This document shows positions 52,357 through 60,578 of a DNA stretch of 64,000 bases, piece by piece (within the stretch, counting starts at the first letter, position 1; each line of letters begins with the position of its first letter). The stretch covers positions 310,001 to 374,000 of the forward strand of contig CANNDZ010000001.1 in NCBI GenBank assembly GCA_947503575.1, read 5' to 3'. Source of the stretch: an uncultured Kordiimonas sp. (GTDB taxonomy: Bacteria; Pseudomonadota; Alphaproteobacteria; Sphingomonadales; Kordiimonadaceae). Below the pieces are notes generated by a model. The model did not search any database. It was not told the origin of the DNA and was given only the letters and a program-made list of their open reading frames with translations. Made by a program: the position numbers and the translations under genes.

Positions 52357-53133
52357 TCAGGGTTCCGCTGGAAAGAAATGCTGCAATACGTCGTCTAGCA
52401 AAGGCTTCCAGTTGCGCCACGTATGGCCTGCATTCACTTCCTTGTACAACAGGTCATACCCTTTGTTTTCCAATATTTGTTTGAAGTCGCGCGAGACGGA
52501 CAAATTGTCATTCACGCGGCCGGTGCTGAAAAAGATTTTGATGGGTCTGGTCTCTTCGGATGCATACAGGTCGCGCAGCATTGGCACAGGGTGAATGGCA
52601 GGGGATTGCATTGCAATACCGCCAAACGTGGACGGAGCCATCAAGCCAAAACAGGCGGCATTGAGCCCGCCAAACGAAAGCCCCATGATTACCCTGTCCT
52701 GTTGCGACAGGCTGACGGGATACTCGACTGAAATTTTAGGCACCAATTCCCCGACAAAAAACTTTAAGTAGTCTCGATTGCAGAAAAACTGACTGTTGCG
52801 ACGATTGGTATATAGGTTGTCGGGGTCGCGTGCGTCGATAAAAACGGCGATAACCGGCTTGATGCGGCCTGCTTTTATTTCCTTATTCAGAATACGTTTC
52901 ATACCTCCAGACCGAATGTAACCCTGGCCATCCGTCAGATATATCGTTGGTAGGCCCTGCATCGACTCGACACCATGTGGTGTATAAACCCGGTACTGTA
53001 GATCATACCCAAGGTAAGCACTGGAAATGCGCTTGTTGCCGGAAAGGTCCCCGTTCTGTCCCCATACTGCTGTGGAAAACACAGCCAGAAACATGCCCGC
53101 AAACAGCAGTCTGATTGTCTGTTGTGACCTCAT
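52357..53133 (-). CDS. Secreted esterase of the alpha/beta-hydrolase (enterochelin-esterase-like) group
   Basis: 258 residues with a signal peptide (cleavage near WGQ, about 25). Nucleophile elbow GLSFGGLNA (about 150), and the catalytic His is in NAGHTWRNW (about 239). The FIDARDPDNLYTNRRNSQF and LVPKISVEYPV stretches match the esterase D/Fes-type family. Likely a periplasmic hydrolase of unknown ester. Converges with the penicillin-acylase gene; 312 bases separate its start from pucB. Confidence 0.83.
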   Translation of the reverse strand: MRSQQTIRLLFAGMFLAVFSTAVWGQNGDLSGNKRISSAYLGYDLQYRVYTPHGVESMQGLPTIYLTDGQGYIRSGGMKRILNKEIKAGRIKPVIAVFIDARDPDNLYTNRRNSQFFCNRDYLKFFVGELVPKISVEYPVSLSQQDRVIMGLSFGGLNAACFGLMAPSTFGGIAMQSPAIHPVPMLRDLYASEETRPIKIFFSTGRVNDNLSVSRDFKQILENKGYDLLYKEVNAGHTWRNWKPLLDDVLQHFFPAEP

Positions 53134-53284
53134 AATTTTCCCCGCAAACGCTTAATAGACCAGTGTTTCATATATTTTCCTGTGACGGACAATTGATTTG
53201 CGATGGGCCGGATGGCCAGCGCGATCAACAGCATGATCTCTCATCGTCCCAATATGGGGCGGGTAGCAAGAGGAATACGAAAAG
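53134..53284. other. Intergenic region before the puc promoter
   Basis: Upstream part of the 312-base gap between the esterase and pucB. Nothing coding is visible; it likely contains the esterase promoter. The two PpsR/CrtJ sites follow directly. Confidence 0.4.
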
Positions 53285-53302
53285 TGTAAACTAAACTAGA
53301 CA
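53285..53302. promoter_or_regulatory. PpsR/CrtJ-type site 1, puc promoter
   Basis: TGT-N12-ACA (TGT at 53285, ACA at 53300-53302), the consensus palindrome for the oxygen/light repressor PpsR (CrtJ). It lies 8 bases from an identical-format second site; cooperating pairs with this spacing are known at bch and crt promoters of Rhodobacter. Confidence 0.8.
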
Positions 53303-53310
53303 GTTGAAAT

Positions 53311-53328
53311 TGTCTATTGTTTGTGACA
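53311..53328. promoter_or_regulatory. PpsR/CrtJ-type site 2, puc promoter
   Basis: Second TGT-N12-ACA (TGT at 53311, ACA at 53326-53328). The pair is 26 bp apart centre to centre and lies 117 bases before pucB. A TTGAAA between the sites (53304-53309) may be the -35 element, so bound PpsR would block RNA polymerase. Confidence 0.8.
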
Positions 53329-53445
53329 TTGTTGATTTATCAGCCATTTCCTCGAGTTCGCTTGGGGGCCTGTCTGATCGGGCGAGCGGGATGTCGTCAA
53401 CTCGCCTTCAAGTAAGTCAGACGGCTTGGATTCGGAGGAATGAAT

Positions 53446-53601
53446 ATGTCTAATGATCCAGATAAAGTATGGCCAACAGGCCTGACTTTAAGTGAAGCAG
53501 AGGAAGTTCATAGCTACCTTATCGACGGGACGCGTGTGTTCGGCTTTGTTGCCATTCTCGCGCATATTCTTGTGGCGGTAACAACGCCATGGCTCGGTTG
53601 A
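53446..53601 (+). CDS. pucB: LH2 light-harvesting complex beta subunit
   Basis: 51-residue membrane peptide of the peripheral antenna. The sequence follows LH2-beta closely: DKVWPTGLT at the start, then SEAEEVHSYLIDGTRVFG with His22 (site near the B800 pigment), and a membrane helix ending AHILVAVTTPWLG with the B850 bacteriochlorophyll ligand His40. The ending TPWLG is LH2-like; LH1 beta usually ends differently (RPWF type). A strong GGAGG site lies seven bases before the ATG. Preceded by a two-site PpsR/CrtJ promoter; pucA follows after 10 bases. Confidence 0.96.
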   Translation: MSNDPDKVWPTGLTLSEAEEVHSYLIDGTRVFGFVAILAHILVAVTTPWLG

Positions 53602-53611
53602 GGAGAGTGTT

Positions 53612-53938
53612 ATGAACAACGCAAAAATGTGGCTTGTCGTTAAGCCAACAGTTGGAATTCCACTGTTTCTGTCAGCTGTCGCAGTAGGCTCGTTCGCTGT
53701 GCACTATTCGGTGCTTAGCAATACGAGCTGGGTAGCTGACTTTCTCTCAGGACAACCAATTGGTTCCGGTGCAATGTCCTCTGTAATGCCTGAAGAGGCA
53801 CAAACCATGAAAATGGCAAGTGTTTCGGGCGGACAAGAGGTGTTGGTCCAGATGCCAGACGGCACAACAGCACGTGCAGTGTTGAAGTCTTCTGACACAC
53901 CGGTACAGGTCGCGCTTAACGCGCCGCCGACCGATTGA
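53612..53938 (+). CDS. pucA: LH2 light-harvesting complex alpha subunit with long C-terminal extension
   Basis: 108 residues; the first 47 are LH2-alpha: KMWLVVKPTVGIPLFLSA, with the B850 ligand His31 and Trp40. At positions 44-45, where B800-850 types usually have Tyr-Tyr or Tyr-Trp, this protein has Phe44-Leu45, as in the blue-shifted B800-820 form of Rhodoblastus acidophilus. About 55 extra residues follow (periplasmic by topology), Met/Ser/Thr-rich with a GGQEVLVQMPDGTTARAVLKS segment. Similar long tails exist in a few species such as Rhodovulum. Starts with a GAGGAGAG site. Confidence 0.95.
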   Translation: MNNAKMWLVVKPTVGIPLFLSAVAVGSFAVHYSVLSNTSWVADFLSGQPIGSGAMSSVMPEEAQTMKMASVSGGQEVLVQMPDGTTARAVLKSSDTPVQVALNAPPTD

Positions 53939-53953
53939 CACGAGAGACCGAAA

Positions 53954-54002
53954 GTGACGTGATGCCCTAAGCCCCTTTGGGGGTTAAGGGCTTCACGTTC
54001 AC
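53954..54002. promoter_or_regulatory. Large hairpin between pucA and pucC
   Basis: GTGACGTGATGCCCTAAGCCCC pairs, with a few bulges, with a GGGGGTTAAGGGC...CACGTTCAC partner across a 3-4 base loop. No T run follows. Such intercistronic hairpins in puf and puc operons stabilise the upstream mRNA and lower expression of distal genes, which fits much more pucBA than pucC product. Confidence 0.65.
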
Positions 54003-54055
54003 TACGCGTCTGGTGCTTTTTGGGTGCTGTCGCGTTGCGGTAAGGTCGTAAAAAG

Positions 54056-55465
54056 ATGCTGAATTATAAACGGTTTGCTGTAGGCAAGTTGGCGTCTCTT
54101 GGTACACGCTACCTGCCCTTTGCTGATGTTGCGTCCGAGGACGTGCCGTTATCGAGGTTGCTGCGCCTCTCGCTGTTTCAGGTGACGGTTGGCATGGCGA
54201 TGGTCCTGCTGGTTGGCACCCTTAACCGTGTTATGATTGTGGAACTGGACGTTTCGGCGACCTTAGTGGCCCTTATGTTGGCCCTTCCATTACTATTTGC
54301 GCCGTTTCGTGCCCTTATTGGCTTCAAATCAGATAATTTTAAATCTGCTCTTGGTTTGCGCCGCCTGCCTTACATTTTCAAAGGGACAATGCTGCAATTT
54401 GGCGGATTTGCCATTATGCCCTTCGCGCTTTTGGTTCTTTCCGGCTATGCGGAAGCTGTTGATGCGCCGCGGTGGCTTGGTGTTGGTTCTGCCGCGCTGG
54501 CGTTTCTGCTGGTTGGGGCGGGTGTGCACATTGTTCAAACCGTTGGCTTGGCGCTGGCGACAGACCTGGTCCCTGAAGAAGATCAGCCAAAGGTTGTTGG
54601 CCTGATGTACGTTATGCTGCTTGTCGGCATGATCGTCAGCGCCTTTATTTTCAGTACATTGCTTGAAAATTACACGCCCGGCAAATTGATACAATTGATC
54701 CAGGGCGCTGCTGTTATTACCATCCTCCTTAACGGGATTGCGATGTGGAAGCAGGAGGCCCGCAACCGCGAGAGGGCTGCGGCTCCCGCCTCTGATATGA
54801 CCTTTTCAACCGCCTGGTCCCAGCTAACTGCCCGGAAAGGCATGGTGCGCCTTCTTGTCATCATCGCGCTGGGCACTGCCGGTTTCGGCATGGCTGACGT
54901 TTTGTTGGAACCGTTTGGTGGCCAGGTTTTGAACATGACGGTTGCAGAGACAACGCGTTTGACGGTGGTTTTGGCGGTTGGCAGCCTGTTTGGCTTTGGT
55001 TTGGCTTCTTTCTGGCTTGGTGTTGGGTCAAGACCCATCGATGTGGCTTGCTACGGCGCCGCTATCGGCGTGCCAGCGTTTGGGCTGGTGATTATTTCTG
55101 CCATTAACCTGATGCCCTCACTTTTGGTTATCGCAACCCTTGCAGCAGGCTTCGGTGCGGGTCTTTTTGGCCACGGTACCTTAACGGCGACCATGAGGTC
55201 GGCCCCTCGCGAGCAGATTGGTTTGTCCCTTGGGGCTTGGGGTGCGGTGCAAACCACGGCGGCAGGTATTGCCATTACGATAGGCGGAGTTATCCGCGAT
55301 GTCATGCTTGTGGCACCCGGTGCGGGTGCTTCGGCCGCGCGTCCGTATTTGCCAGTTTTCGCCCTTGAAGCGGCTTTATTGCTTCTTGCTGTGATTGTTG
55401 CCTGGCCACTTAGACGCCGCAGTATAGCTGCAGATCGAGCCATTGCCGTCTCAGACGGCGCGTAA
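54056..55465 (+). CDS. pucC: LH2 assembly protein PucC (BCD/MFS family)
   Basis: 469 residues with about twelve transmembrane helices. PucC family marks are clear: RLLRLSLFQVTVGMAMVLLVGTLNRVMIVELDV (in pieces, about 30-62), LPLLFAPFRALIGFKSDN, RRLPYIFKGTMLQFGG, and the mid-protein DVLLEPFGGQVLNMTV. The protein aids assembly of light-harvesting complexes, probably by delivering bacteriochlorophyll. Downstream of pucBA behind a hairpin, as in classic puc operons. Confidence 0.96.
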   Translation: MLNYKRFAVGKLASLGTRYLPFADVASEDVPLSRLLRLSLFQVTVGMAMVLLVGTLNRVMIVELDVSATLVALMLALPLLFAPFRALIGFKSDNFKSALGLRRLPYIFKGTMLQFGGFAIMPFALLVLSGYAEAVDAPRWLGVGSAALAFLLVGAGVHIVQTVGLALATDLVPEEDQPKVVGLMYVMLLVGMIVSAFIFSTLLENYTPGKLIQLIQGAAVITILLNGIAMWKQEARNRERAAAPASDMTFSTAWSQLTARKGMVRLLVIIALGTAGFGMADVLLEPFGGQVLNMTVAETTRLTVVLAVGSLFGFGLASFWLGVGSRPIDVACYGAAIGVPAFGLVIISAINLMPSLLVIATLAAGFGAGLFGHGTLTATMRSAPREQIGLSLGAWGAVQTTAAGIAITIGGVIRDVMLVAPGAGASAARPYLPVFALEAALLLLAVIVAWPLRRRSIAADRAIAVSDGA

Positions 55466-55546
55466 GCGGACAGGACGGGAAATGATCTGTCCCTGCCTGT
55501 GTACCGAATAAAGAGTAAGCACATTAATCATATATCGAGGTGAAAC

Positions 55547-56113
55547 ATGAAGACGATCATTACAAGACTATATCCAGACGCGGCGGCGGCGCAGGCTGCT
55601 CATGCCGCCCTCCTCGAAAACGCGATCCGCCCGGAAAGCATGGATTTGGTCCATAGCGATGGTGACGTGAGCGCGAACATTCGCAATGCCGGGGTTACGG
55701 AAACGGCGGGTAAAATCTACGCTGCGCATATGACAGATGGCAAAGCGTTGCTGGTTGTCCGCGCACCATTTGGTGTGGCTGCCACAGCGACGCGCACCCT
55801 GGAGGATTTCCCATCTCTTGATGTTGGTTTGGCCAGTGAAGACAAATATATTAGGGCTGAGGCCGAAGTTGGCTCAATTTTGAAGTCTCACCCTCTGCTG
55901 ATGTCAAACAAGTATGGCACAAGAGGCTCAACTCCGGTGTTTGGCACAAATCAGGTTATCAGAGGCGTAACCAAAAACTCTGCTATCAAAGGTGGTTCGT
56001 ATATGACGGGAGCGATCAAGCTCCTCATATCAGGTAAGCGTAAGACATCAGCGATTTCTGGCGGCATGTTATTTTCAGAAATGATAAAAATGCCAACAGT
56101 TATCCGCAGGTAA
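55547..56113 (+). CDS. Unknown protein encoded after pucC
   Basis: 188 residues, no signal peptide. The N-terminal 90 residues look like a small alpha/beta domain similar to general-stress 17M-type proteins (MKTIITRLYPDAAAAQAAHAALLENAIRPESMDLV, then LLVVRAPFGVAATATRTLEDF). The C-terminal part has SNKYGTRGSTPVFGTNQVIRG and two Gly/Lys segments. Same strand as pucC, 81 bases on, with a GAGG site close to the ATG; it may belong to the puc operon, with a role in antenna assembly or regulation. Not recognised further. Confidence 0.6.
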   Translation: MKTIITRLYPDAAAAQAAHAALLENAIRPESMDLVHSDGDVSANIRNAGVTETAGKIYAAHMTDGKALLVVRAPFGVAATATRTLEDFPSLDVGLASEDKYIRAEAEVGSILKSHPLLMSNKYGTRGSTPVFGTNQVIRGVTKNSAIKGGSYMTGAIKLLISGKRKTSAISGGMLFSEMIKMPTVIRR

Positions 56114-56259
56114 CAAGAGCTTTCCGCAGAATGCTTTAATGGCCATTTCAGCCAACACATAGTTTCGGCGACAACCCGCGGTAGGGCGTCGCCGAAACGT
56201 GCACCATAGTATCTTCGCTCGAAGACAATACCTTCGTATCAAAACACCTGTTGGCTCTA

Positions 56260-57234
56260 TCAAGCTATATGAATCACTGGCCCTGAGGGTGATGCAGCTG
56301 TAGTGGCGGCATCATGGCCCCGTGGCACCGTCATGCTGCCCCATATGATAGAAAATGGCAGTGGCGGTGCGCCCAACAGAGATAAATAGGTGTCCGGCAT
56401 ATGCTGGTGCAGGTTTTCAATGACGTAGGCGATAAGCGTGCAGGGAATGGTTGGTTTTTCCAGCACACCCTCCAGCGGTATGGCTGCGCCGACAGCGGCA
56501 TAATCATAACCACCTAACTTGAGCCGCGCCTCGGTCGCTAGCAGAAGAGCTGAAACCACACTGCCCCCTTCAGGTGCAGGTTGGTAAAAGTCGTGGGTTG
56601 CCCAAACCCTGTCCCAACCGTAACTGACGCTATCGAGCGTGTTATAGACACGGCGAACCTTGCCCTCCAGCGCGGTGCCAACCCCAAAAAGGTCTGCAAA
56701 CTTTTTGTTGCCAGGCGTTAATCCAGCGTAGCTGGTGGCGTTCACCTTCAAGCCGGAGACATTAGTTATATGCAGCGCCAAAACGGGCGTTAACGTCCCG
56801 CCAAGCGAATGGCCTGTGACGGTAATGTTGGCGTTTGCCGGCAAGTCCGCAAGGCAGTCTATCAGGTTTTTTCCACCATCGTCTGTCAGGGCAATAAGGT
56901 TTGTAAACCCTGTGTTTGTGCCAGCACTGATTTTGGCACCTTGTGCTCCCGGCCAGTTGACCATTTCACCGAATGGACTGTCCTGACTGCCATCGTTCCA
57001 ATAGGCTTCCGAAAACGGGTTAGGGTACGTGCCGCGAATAGCAACCACATAGTGCCCCAACCCATCTGTTGCCATAAACATAAAGTTGTCCGGCACGCCT
57101 TGTAGGTCAGGCATCCATGCCAGCTGCCAACCCTGAGTGGGTTGGGCGGCAGCCAGATACTCGCTGATTTTTGATGGATCACCATAGGCGATACCCGCTA
57201 GTGTCATCAGGATATCATCGTGAACTTCGCTCAT
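56260..57234 (-). CDS. Class 3 lipase-like hydrolase
   Basis: 324 residues. Lipase (class 3) alpha/beta hydrolase: YVVAIRGTYPNPFSEAYW (about 63-80), nucleophile elbow VTGHSLGGTLTPVLALH (about 139-155), Asp region NTLDSVSYGWDRVW (about 190), and a C-terminal His candidate. No signal peptide. Third gene of a minus-strand operon: its start overlaps the GH18-like stop (ATGA). Function with its two neighbours is unknown. Confidence 0.82.
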   Translation of the reverse strand: MSEVHDDILMTLAGIAYGDPSKISEYLAAAQPTQGWQLAWMPDLQGVPDNFMFMATDGLGHYVVAIRGTYPNPFSEAYWNDGSQDSPFGEMVNWPGAQGAKISAGTNTGFTNLIALTDDGGKNLIDCLADLPANANITVTGHSLGGTLTPVLALHITNVSGLKVNATSYAGLTPGNKKFADLFGVGTALEGKVRRVYNTLDSVSYGWDRVWATHDFYQPAPEGGSVVSALLLATEARLKLGGYDYAAVGAAIPLEGVLEKPTIPCTLIAYVIENLHQHMPDTYLSLLGAPPLPFSIIWGSMTVPRGHDAATTAASPSGPVIHIA

Positions 57235-58031
57235 GGCAGGTTCTCGTGAATTGCCCGTGTCCAGCTACCATCCGGTTCGCCGGTAACACTCTCAATATCG
57301 CCACTGAGATTCCACAGCATCATGCCTTGTTTTTTGCCATTTTTTGGCTCCCACGCTGCAAGTTTTTTAGTGTCCTCCAGCGATGTTCCCTGAGTAATGG
57401 GGCCAACTTTATCTGACTTAACGCCAATGGCTATTTTTTCGGGGGGAATGACCGTTGCATACTGCTCAAAAAGGTCAGTCATAGACTGGAAATCCAGAAA
57501 ATATGCCATGGTGCAGATATAGTCGAGGTCATCTGCCAGCGCTTTAATCACGTCTTTGTCCCGATTAAACAGGTATGTATCAAGTGTGATCAGTTTATCG
57601 GGCATCGCAGCCCGCATCGCTTTGACTGTGTCGATAAAGGGTTGGCCGGGAAAGCTGTCCAGGTCTTCATTGTCGACATCAAAGCCATCAAGGCCCCATT
57701 CATCTGCGAAGTTGGCGAGCCAACTGCCAAATTGCGCAGGGTTGGTTATCCCATTGTTCCAGCCTATGGCTGGATTTGGTGTGCCGATAATCGACACAGT
57801 AATTTTTGTATCCGGGCTGTTTTGGCGGATCTCCGCGATGCCAGCCCGAATGTCATTTTCACTGTTAGCTTTTTGCAGGAACCCATTGCACGTTGTGTTA
57901 TCAGGGAACAAATTTGCAAACGCCAGCGAGACGGTGTCAATATAGGAAGGCGCAGCCCCCAAAGGGGGCCCCGCTCCATCACCAGAGGGCACATAGCCCA
58001 GCCAAAATGCGGTGAATTTTTCGCTAGCCAT
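57231..58031 (-). CDS. Glycoside-hydrolase family 18-like protein
   Basis: 266 residues. TIM-barrel GH18 (chitinase/endo-beta-N-acetylglucosaminidase) signature DGFDVDNED (about 115-123) with the catalytic Glu in place, and MAYFLDFQ and GMMLWNLSGD at the expected distances. No signal peptide and no substrate-binding module. Could cut chitin-like or glycoprotein sugars. Overlaps the upstream gene by one base (TAATG) and the lipase gene by four. Confidence 0.82.
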   Translation of the reverse strand: MASEKFTAFWLGYVPSGDGAGPPLGAAPSYIDTVSLAFANLFPDNTTCNGFLQKANSENDIRAGIAEIRQNSPDTKITVSIIGTPNPAIGWNNGITNPAQFGSWLANFADEWGLDGFDVDNEDLDSFPGQPFIDTVKAMRAAMPDKLITLDTYLFNRDKDVIKALADDLDYICTMAYFLDFQSMTDLFEQYATVIPPEKIAIGVKSDKVGPITQGTSLEDTKKLAAWEPKNGKKQGMMLWNLSGDIESVTGEPDGSWTRAIHENLP

Positions 58032-58573
58032 TATATGACTGTTCCGCCACCTGCGGTGGGTACCGGATAGACCACGGCGTCCAGAACGTCACTGGTAAGC
58101 GGATTATTGTTATCATAATACACAAGCCGCTGCGTTGGGGTCGCAATCAAGGCACCGCTTTGGTTGGCATTAACCTCAACTGTTCCGCGCCAGCCTGTGC
58201 CAGCTTGCGGGATAGCTTCCGTGCTTGTTGGTGGTGCGATGACTTGCACCCCGTAGATCGCTGTTTGTCCCCGGTTTATGGTTTGGTTGAGAAAACCATT
58301 TCCGGTAGAAGCGAAGAATTGCGTATAGATGTTTACGGTACCGGATGGGTCAATGATCTGTGCCATCAACGCGCTTTGTCCGGCACCTTGTTTAAAGCCT
58401 GTCGTTTCCTGAAAGATCAGATTGAACTGCACTGAGCTGGTTGACGCGTTTGGCGACAGAGAAATTTGCACAAAATACCCTTGTACAAGAAAGGGATTAA
58501 CTGCTCCTGGCGGCAAGATGCCTTGTGGCACAAGATTTTCAGCAAGAACTTCGAAACTGGATAAAACGGACAT
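58031..58573 (-). CDS. Unknown beta-rich, Asn/Gln-rich protein
   Basis: 180 residues, rich in Asn, Gln, Ser and Thr, with alternating hydrophobic strands (e.g. FLVQGYFVQISLSPN, SVQFNLIFQETTGF, AIYGVQVIAPP) suggesting a beta sandwich. No signal peptide and no recognised family. First gene of the operon with the GH18-like and lipase-like genes. The start at 58573 has GGGAG upstream and is preferred to a longer frame. It might bind carbohydrate or form an assembly with its partners; this is a guess. Confidence 0.55.
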   Translation of the reverse strand: MSVLSSFEVLAENLVPQGILPPGAVNPFLVQGYFVQISLSPNASTSSVQFNLIFQETTGFKQGAGQSALMAQIIDPSGTVNIYTQFFASTGNGFLNQTINRGQTAIYGVQVIAPPTSTEAIPQAGTGWRGTVEVNANQSGALIATPTQRLVYYDNNNPLTSDVLDAVVYPVPTAGGGTVI

Positions 58574-58881
58574 GGTGAAACTCCCCTCAGAAATTAAAAT
58601 TGTATTATCGACAATTAGAAGGGTAGTGCATGTTGGTCGCATTCCGAAGGTAAAAATCTTCTTATGGTTGTAAATACCCTTAAGTATCTCGTTTTAATAG
58701 AATCTTTCTTGTAAAATACACGCAAATATAAACACAATACTCGCATAAGAGGTTATTTTTGGCGACGACTCGCACCCATGAACCAAATTGGATGGGTCTT
58801 TTAAAGGAAGTTTTTTTCTTGGTCGTGCTTTCAAAACGGTCAGGCTTGACGGACCGAGATGCTCGTTACGCCTTCTTCGTG
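58574..58881. other. Region upstream of the GH18/lipase operon
   Basis: 308 bases between the unknown-gene start and the end of the acyl-CoA synthetase gene. Rather A/T-rich. Presumably contains the operon promoter; a 67-codon plus-strand frame (58759-58962) overlaps the synthetase 3' end and is not supported. Confidence 0.4.
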
Positions 58882-60414
58882 TTACACGCGGTTGCTTTGG
58901 TTTTCCCAGTAAGGGTCCCGCAGGCGTTTTTTGAAAATCTTGCCACTATCCTCGCGCGGTAATGCGCTGTGGATATCAAGTTTTCTTGGTAATTTGAATT
59001 TTGCCAGCCGTGGCAGCAAAAAAGTTTTCACGTCCTCAAGGGTCAGGCTGTGCCCTTCTGTACACTGCACGGCAGCCACAATTTTTTCACCAAACTCCGG
59101 GTCAGGTGCGCCAAACACTGCGCAGTCCAGAACTTGCGGCATTTTGATCAATTCGGCCTCTATCTCAGCCGGGAAAATATTTGCCCCACCAGAGATGATC
59201 ATGTCTTTCTTGCGGTCGCTGATGAATAGGTAACCGTCGTCATCAAGATAGCCTACATCGCCAACTGTTGCGTGACCTGCAACGCGCTGGTCGACCAGTG
59301 CACCCTCTGTATTTGTATAAGCGAAATCCCCAAATAAGGGTAGGTGGACATAAATGGTGCCTACCTCACCAGGGGGTAGTTCTGCCCCGTTATCGTCCAG
59401 TATTTTGATGGACCCGCCAGCCAGAATTTTGCCTACCGACCCGGGTTTTGCAAGGGCTTCCTGTGAACTGATCAGGGTCATGAACCCTAGTTCACTGGCA
59501 CCGTAACTTTCATAGAAAATGGGGCCAAGCCAGTCGATCATAGCTTTCTTTATGTCGTTGGGCCAGGGGGAGCCTGTAGACACGGCAAACTTTAGCGACG
59601 ACAGGTCAAATTGGCTTCGCACATCGTGCGGCAGTTTTAGCAAGCGCACCATCATGGTTGGAACAATATAGACATGGGTCGCTTTATGGTGCTGCACCAT
59701 TTCGAGGAAACCGACGGGGTCGAACTTCGGCAGAATAATTAGGTCCATATATTCGCTCGCCAGCGCAAAGATCGCCAGCGCATGTGGTGCACTGTGATAC
59801 AGGGGGGCCGCAACCATGAGTTTGTCACCCGGTTTTGCGCCCAGCATATCGCGGGCAAGCCCTGCGTACACCTCATACGAATCTGGTGCGTCGGGGTTCG
59901 TATTGCGCTGGATGCCCTTTGGGCGTCCCGTGCTGCCCGATGTGTAGGCAAACATTCCACGAAACCTGAGTGATTCTCCGCCGTATGCTGATGCAGCTTT
60001 CTTGAGCGCATTCATGTCCGCCACATCATCGGGTAAAGCGGCTGCGCTGGTGTTGCCGTAAGCGGCCATCACGGCACTTGGTGTTTCAAAGCACAAAGTG
60101 GGCAGGTTTGTTAGGTCTTTGCGATCCAGAGCAGCATACAAATCGGCATGTGCAACAAGCGCGATTGCGCCTGCGTCTTCTATGATATGCGAGATTTCGC
60201 TTGTGGTGGCGTGCCAGTTTAACATGGCGTAGCGTGCCCCAAGAAGGCGGCAAGCTTCGACAATTTCCATGCAGACAACATCATTGCGCATCAGGACGGC
60301 GATAACTGTATCCTCGCCGACGCCGTAATCTTTCAGCACTGTAGCAGTTTTTCGCGTGGCCTGTTTGAAAGCAGGCCTCAGTGTGCAAGCATCATTCAAG
60401 AAAATTGATGTCAT
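58882..60414 (-). CDS. AMP-forming acyl-CoA synthetase
   Basis: 510-residue ANL enzyme. P-loop AYTSGSTGRPKGI (about 160), YESYGASELGF (about 295), GDVGYLDDDGYLFISDRKKDMIISGGANIFPAEIE (in pieces, about 385-420), and the C-terminal catalytic Lys in REDSGKIFKKRLRD. The motifs are those of fatty-acyl or aromatic CoA ligases (FadD/CaiC-like); substrate unknown. The ATG at 60414 has GGGGAGG upstream. Stands alone. Confidence 0.85.
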   Translation of the reverse strand: MTSIFLNDACTLRPAFKQATRKTATVLKDYGVGEDTVIAVLMRNDVVCMEIVEACRLLGARYAMLNWHATTSEISHIIEDAGAIALVAHADLYAALDRKDLTNLPTLCFETPSAVMAAYGNTSAAALPDDVADMNALKKAASAYGGESLRFRGMFAYTSGSTGRPKGIQRNTNPDAPDSYEVYAGLARDMLGAKPGDKLMVAAPLYHSAPHALAIFALASEYMDLIILPKFDPVGFLEMVQHHKATHVYIVPTMMVRLLKLPHDVRSQFDLSSLKFAVSTGSPWPNDIKKAMIDWLGPIFYESYGASELGFMTLISSQEALAKPGSVGKILAGGSIKILDDNGAELPPGEVGTIYVHLPLFGDFAYTNTEGALVDQRVAGHATVGDVGYLDDDGYLFISDRKKDMIISGGANIFPAEIEAELIKMPQVLDCAVFGAPDPEFGEKIVAAVQCTEGHSLTLEDVKTFLLPRLAKFKLPRKLDIHSALPREDSGKIFKKRLRDPYWENQSNRV

Positions 60415-60578
60415 GTTGCCTCCCCATCCCATAAATTTACCGCACAACGCTAACTCACGGTGATGCCGGGATCAATGGGGTAGCCATGGCTTAGCCGTGC
60501 CCATTAGTTTGTTTTGCTCCACAACAATCAATTGCTTCATTTGCTCGATAAGCGCATACTTCGTGTGAGGAATGACAT

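Noticed and set aside
53446-53938. Alternative reading of the antenna genes as LH1 (pufBA)
   Set aside because: The beta chain start KVWPTGLT and end TPWLG, the alpha chain start, and the following pucC are all LH2-type; no pufLM reaction-centre genes follow.
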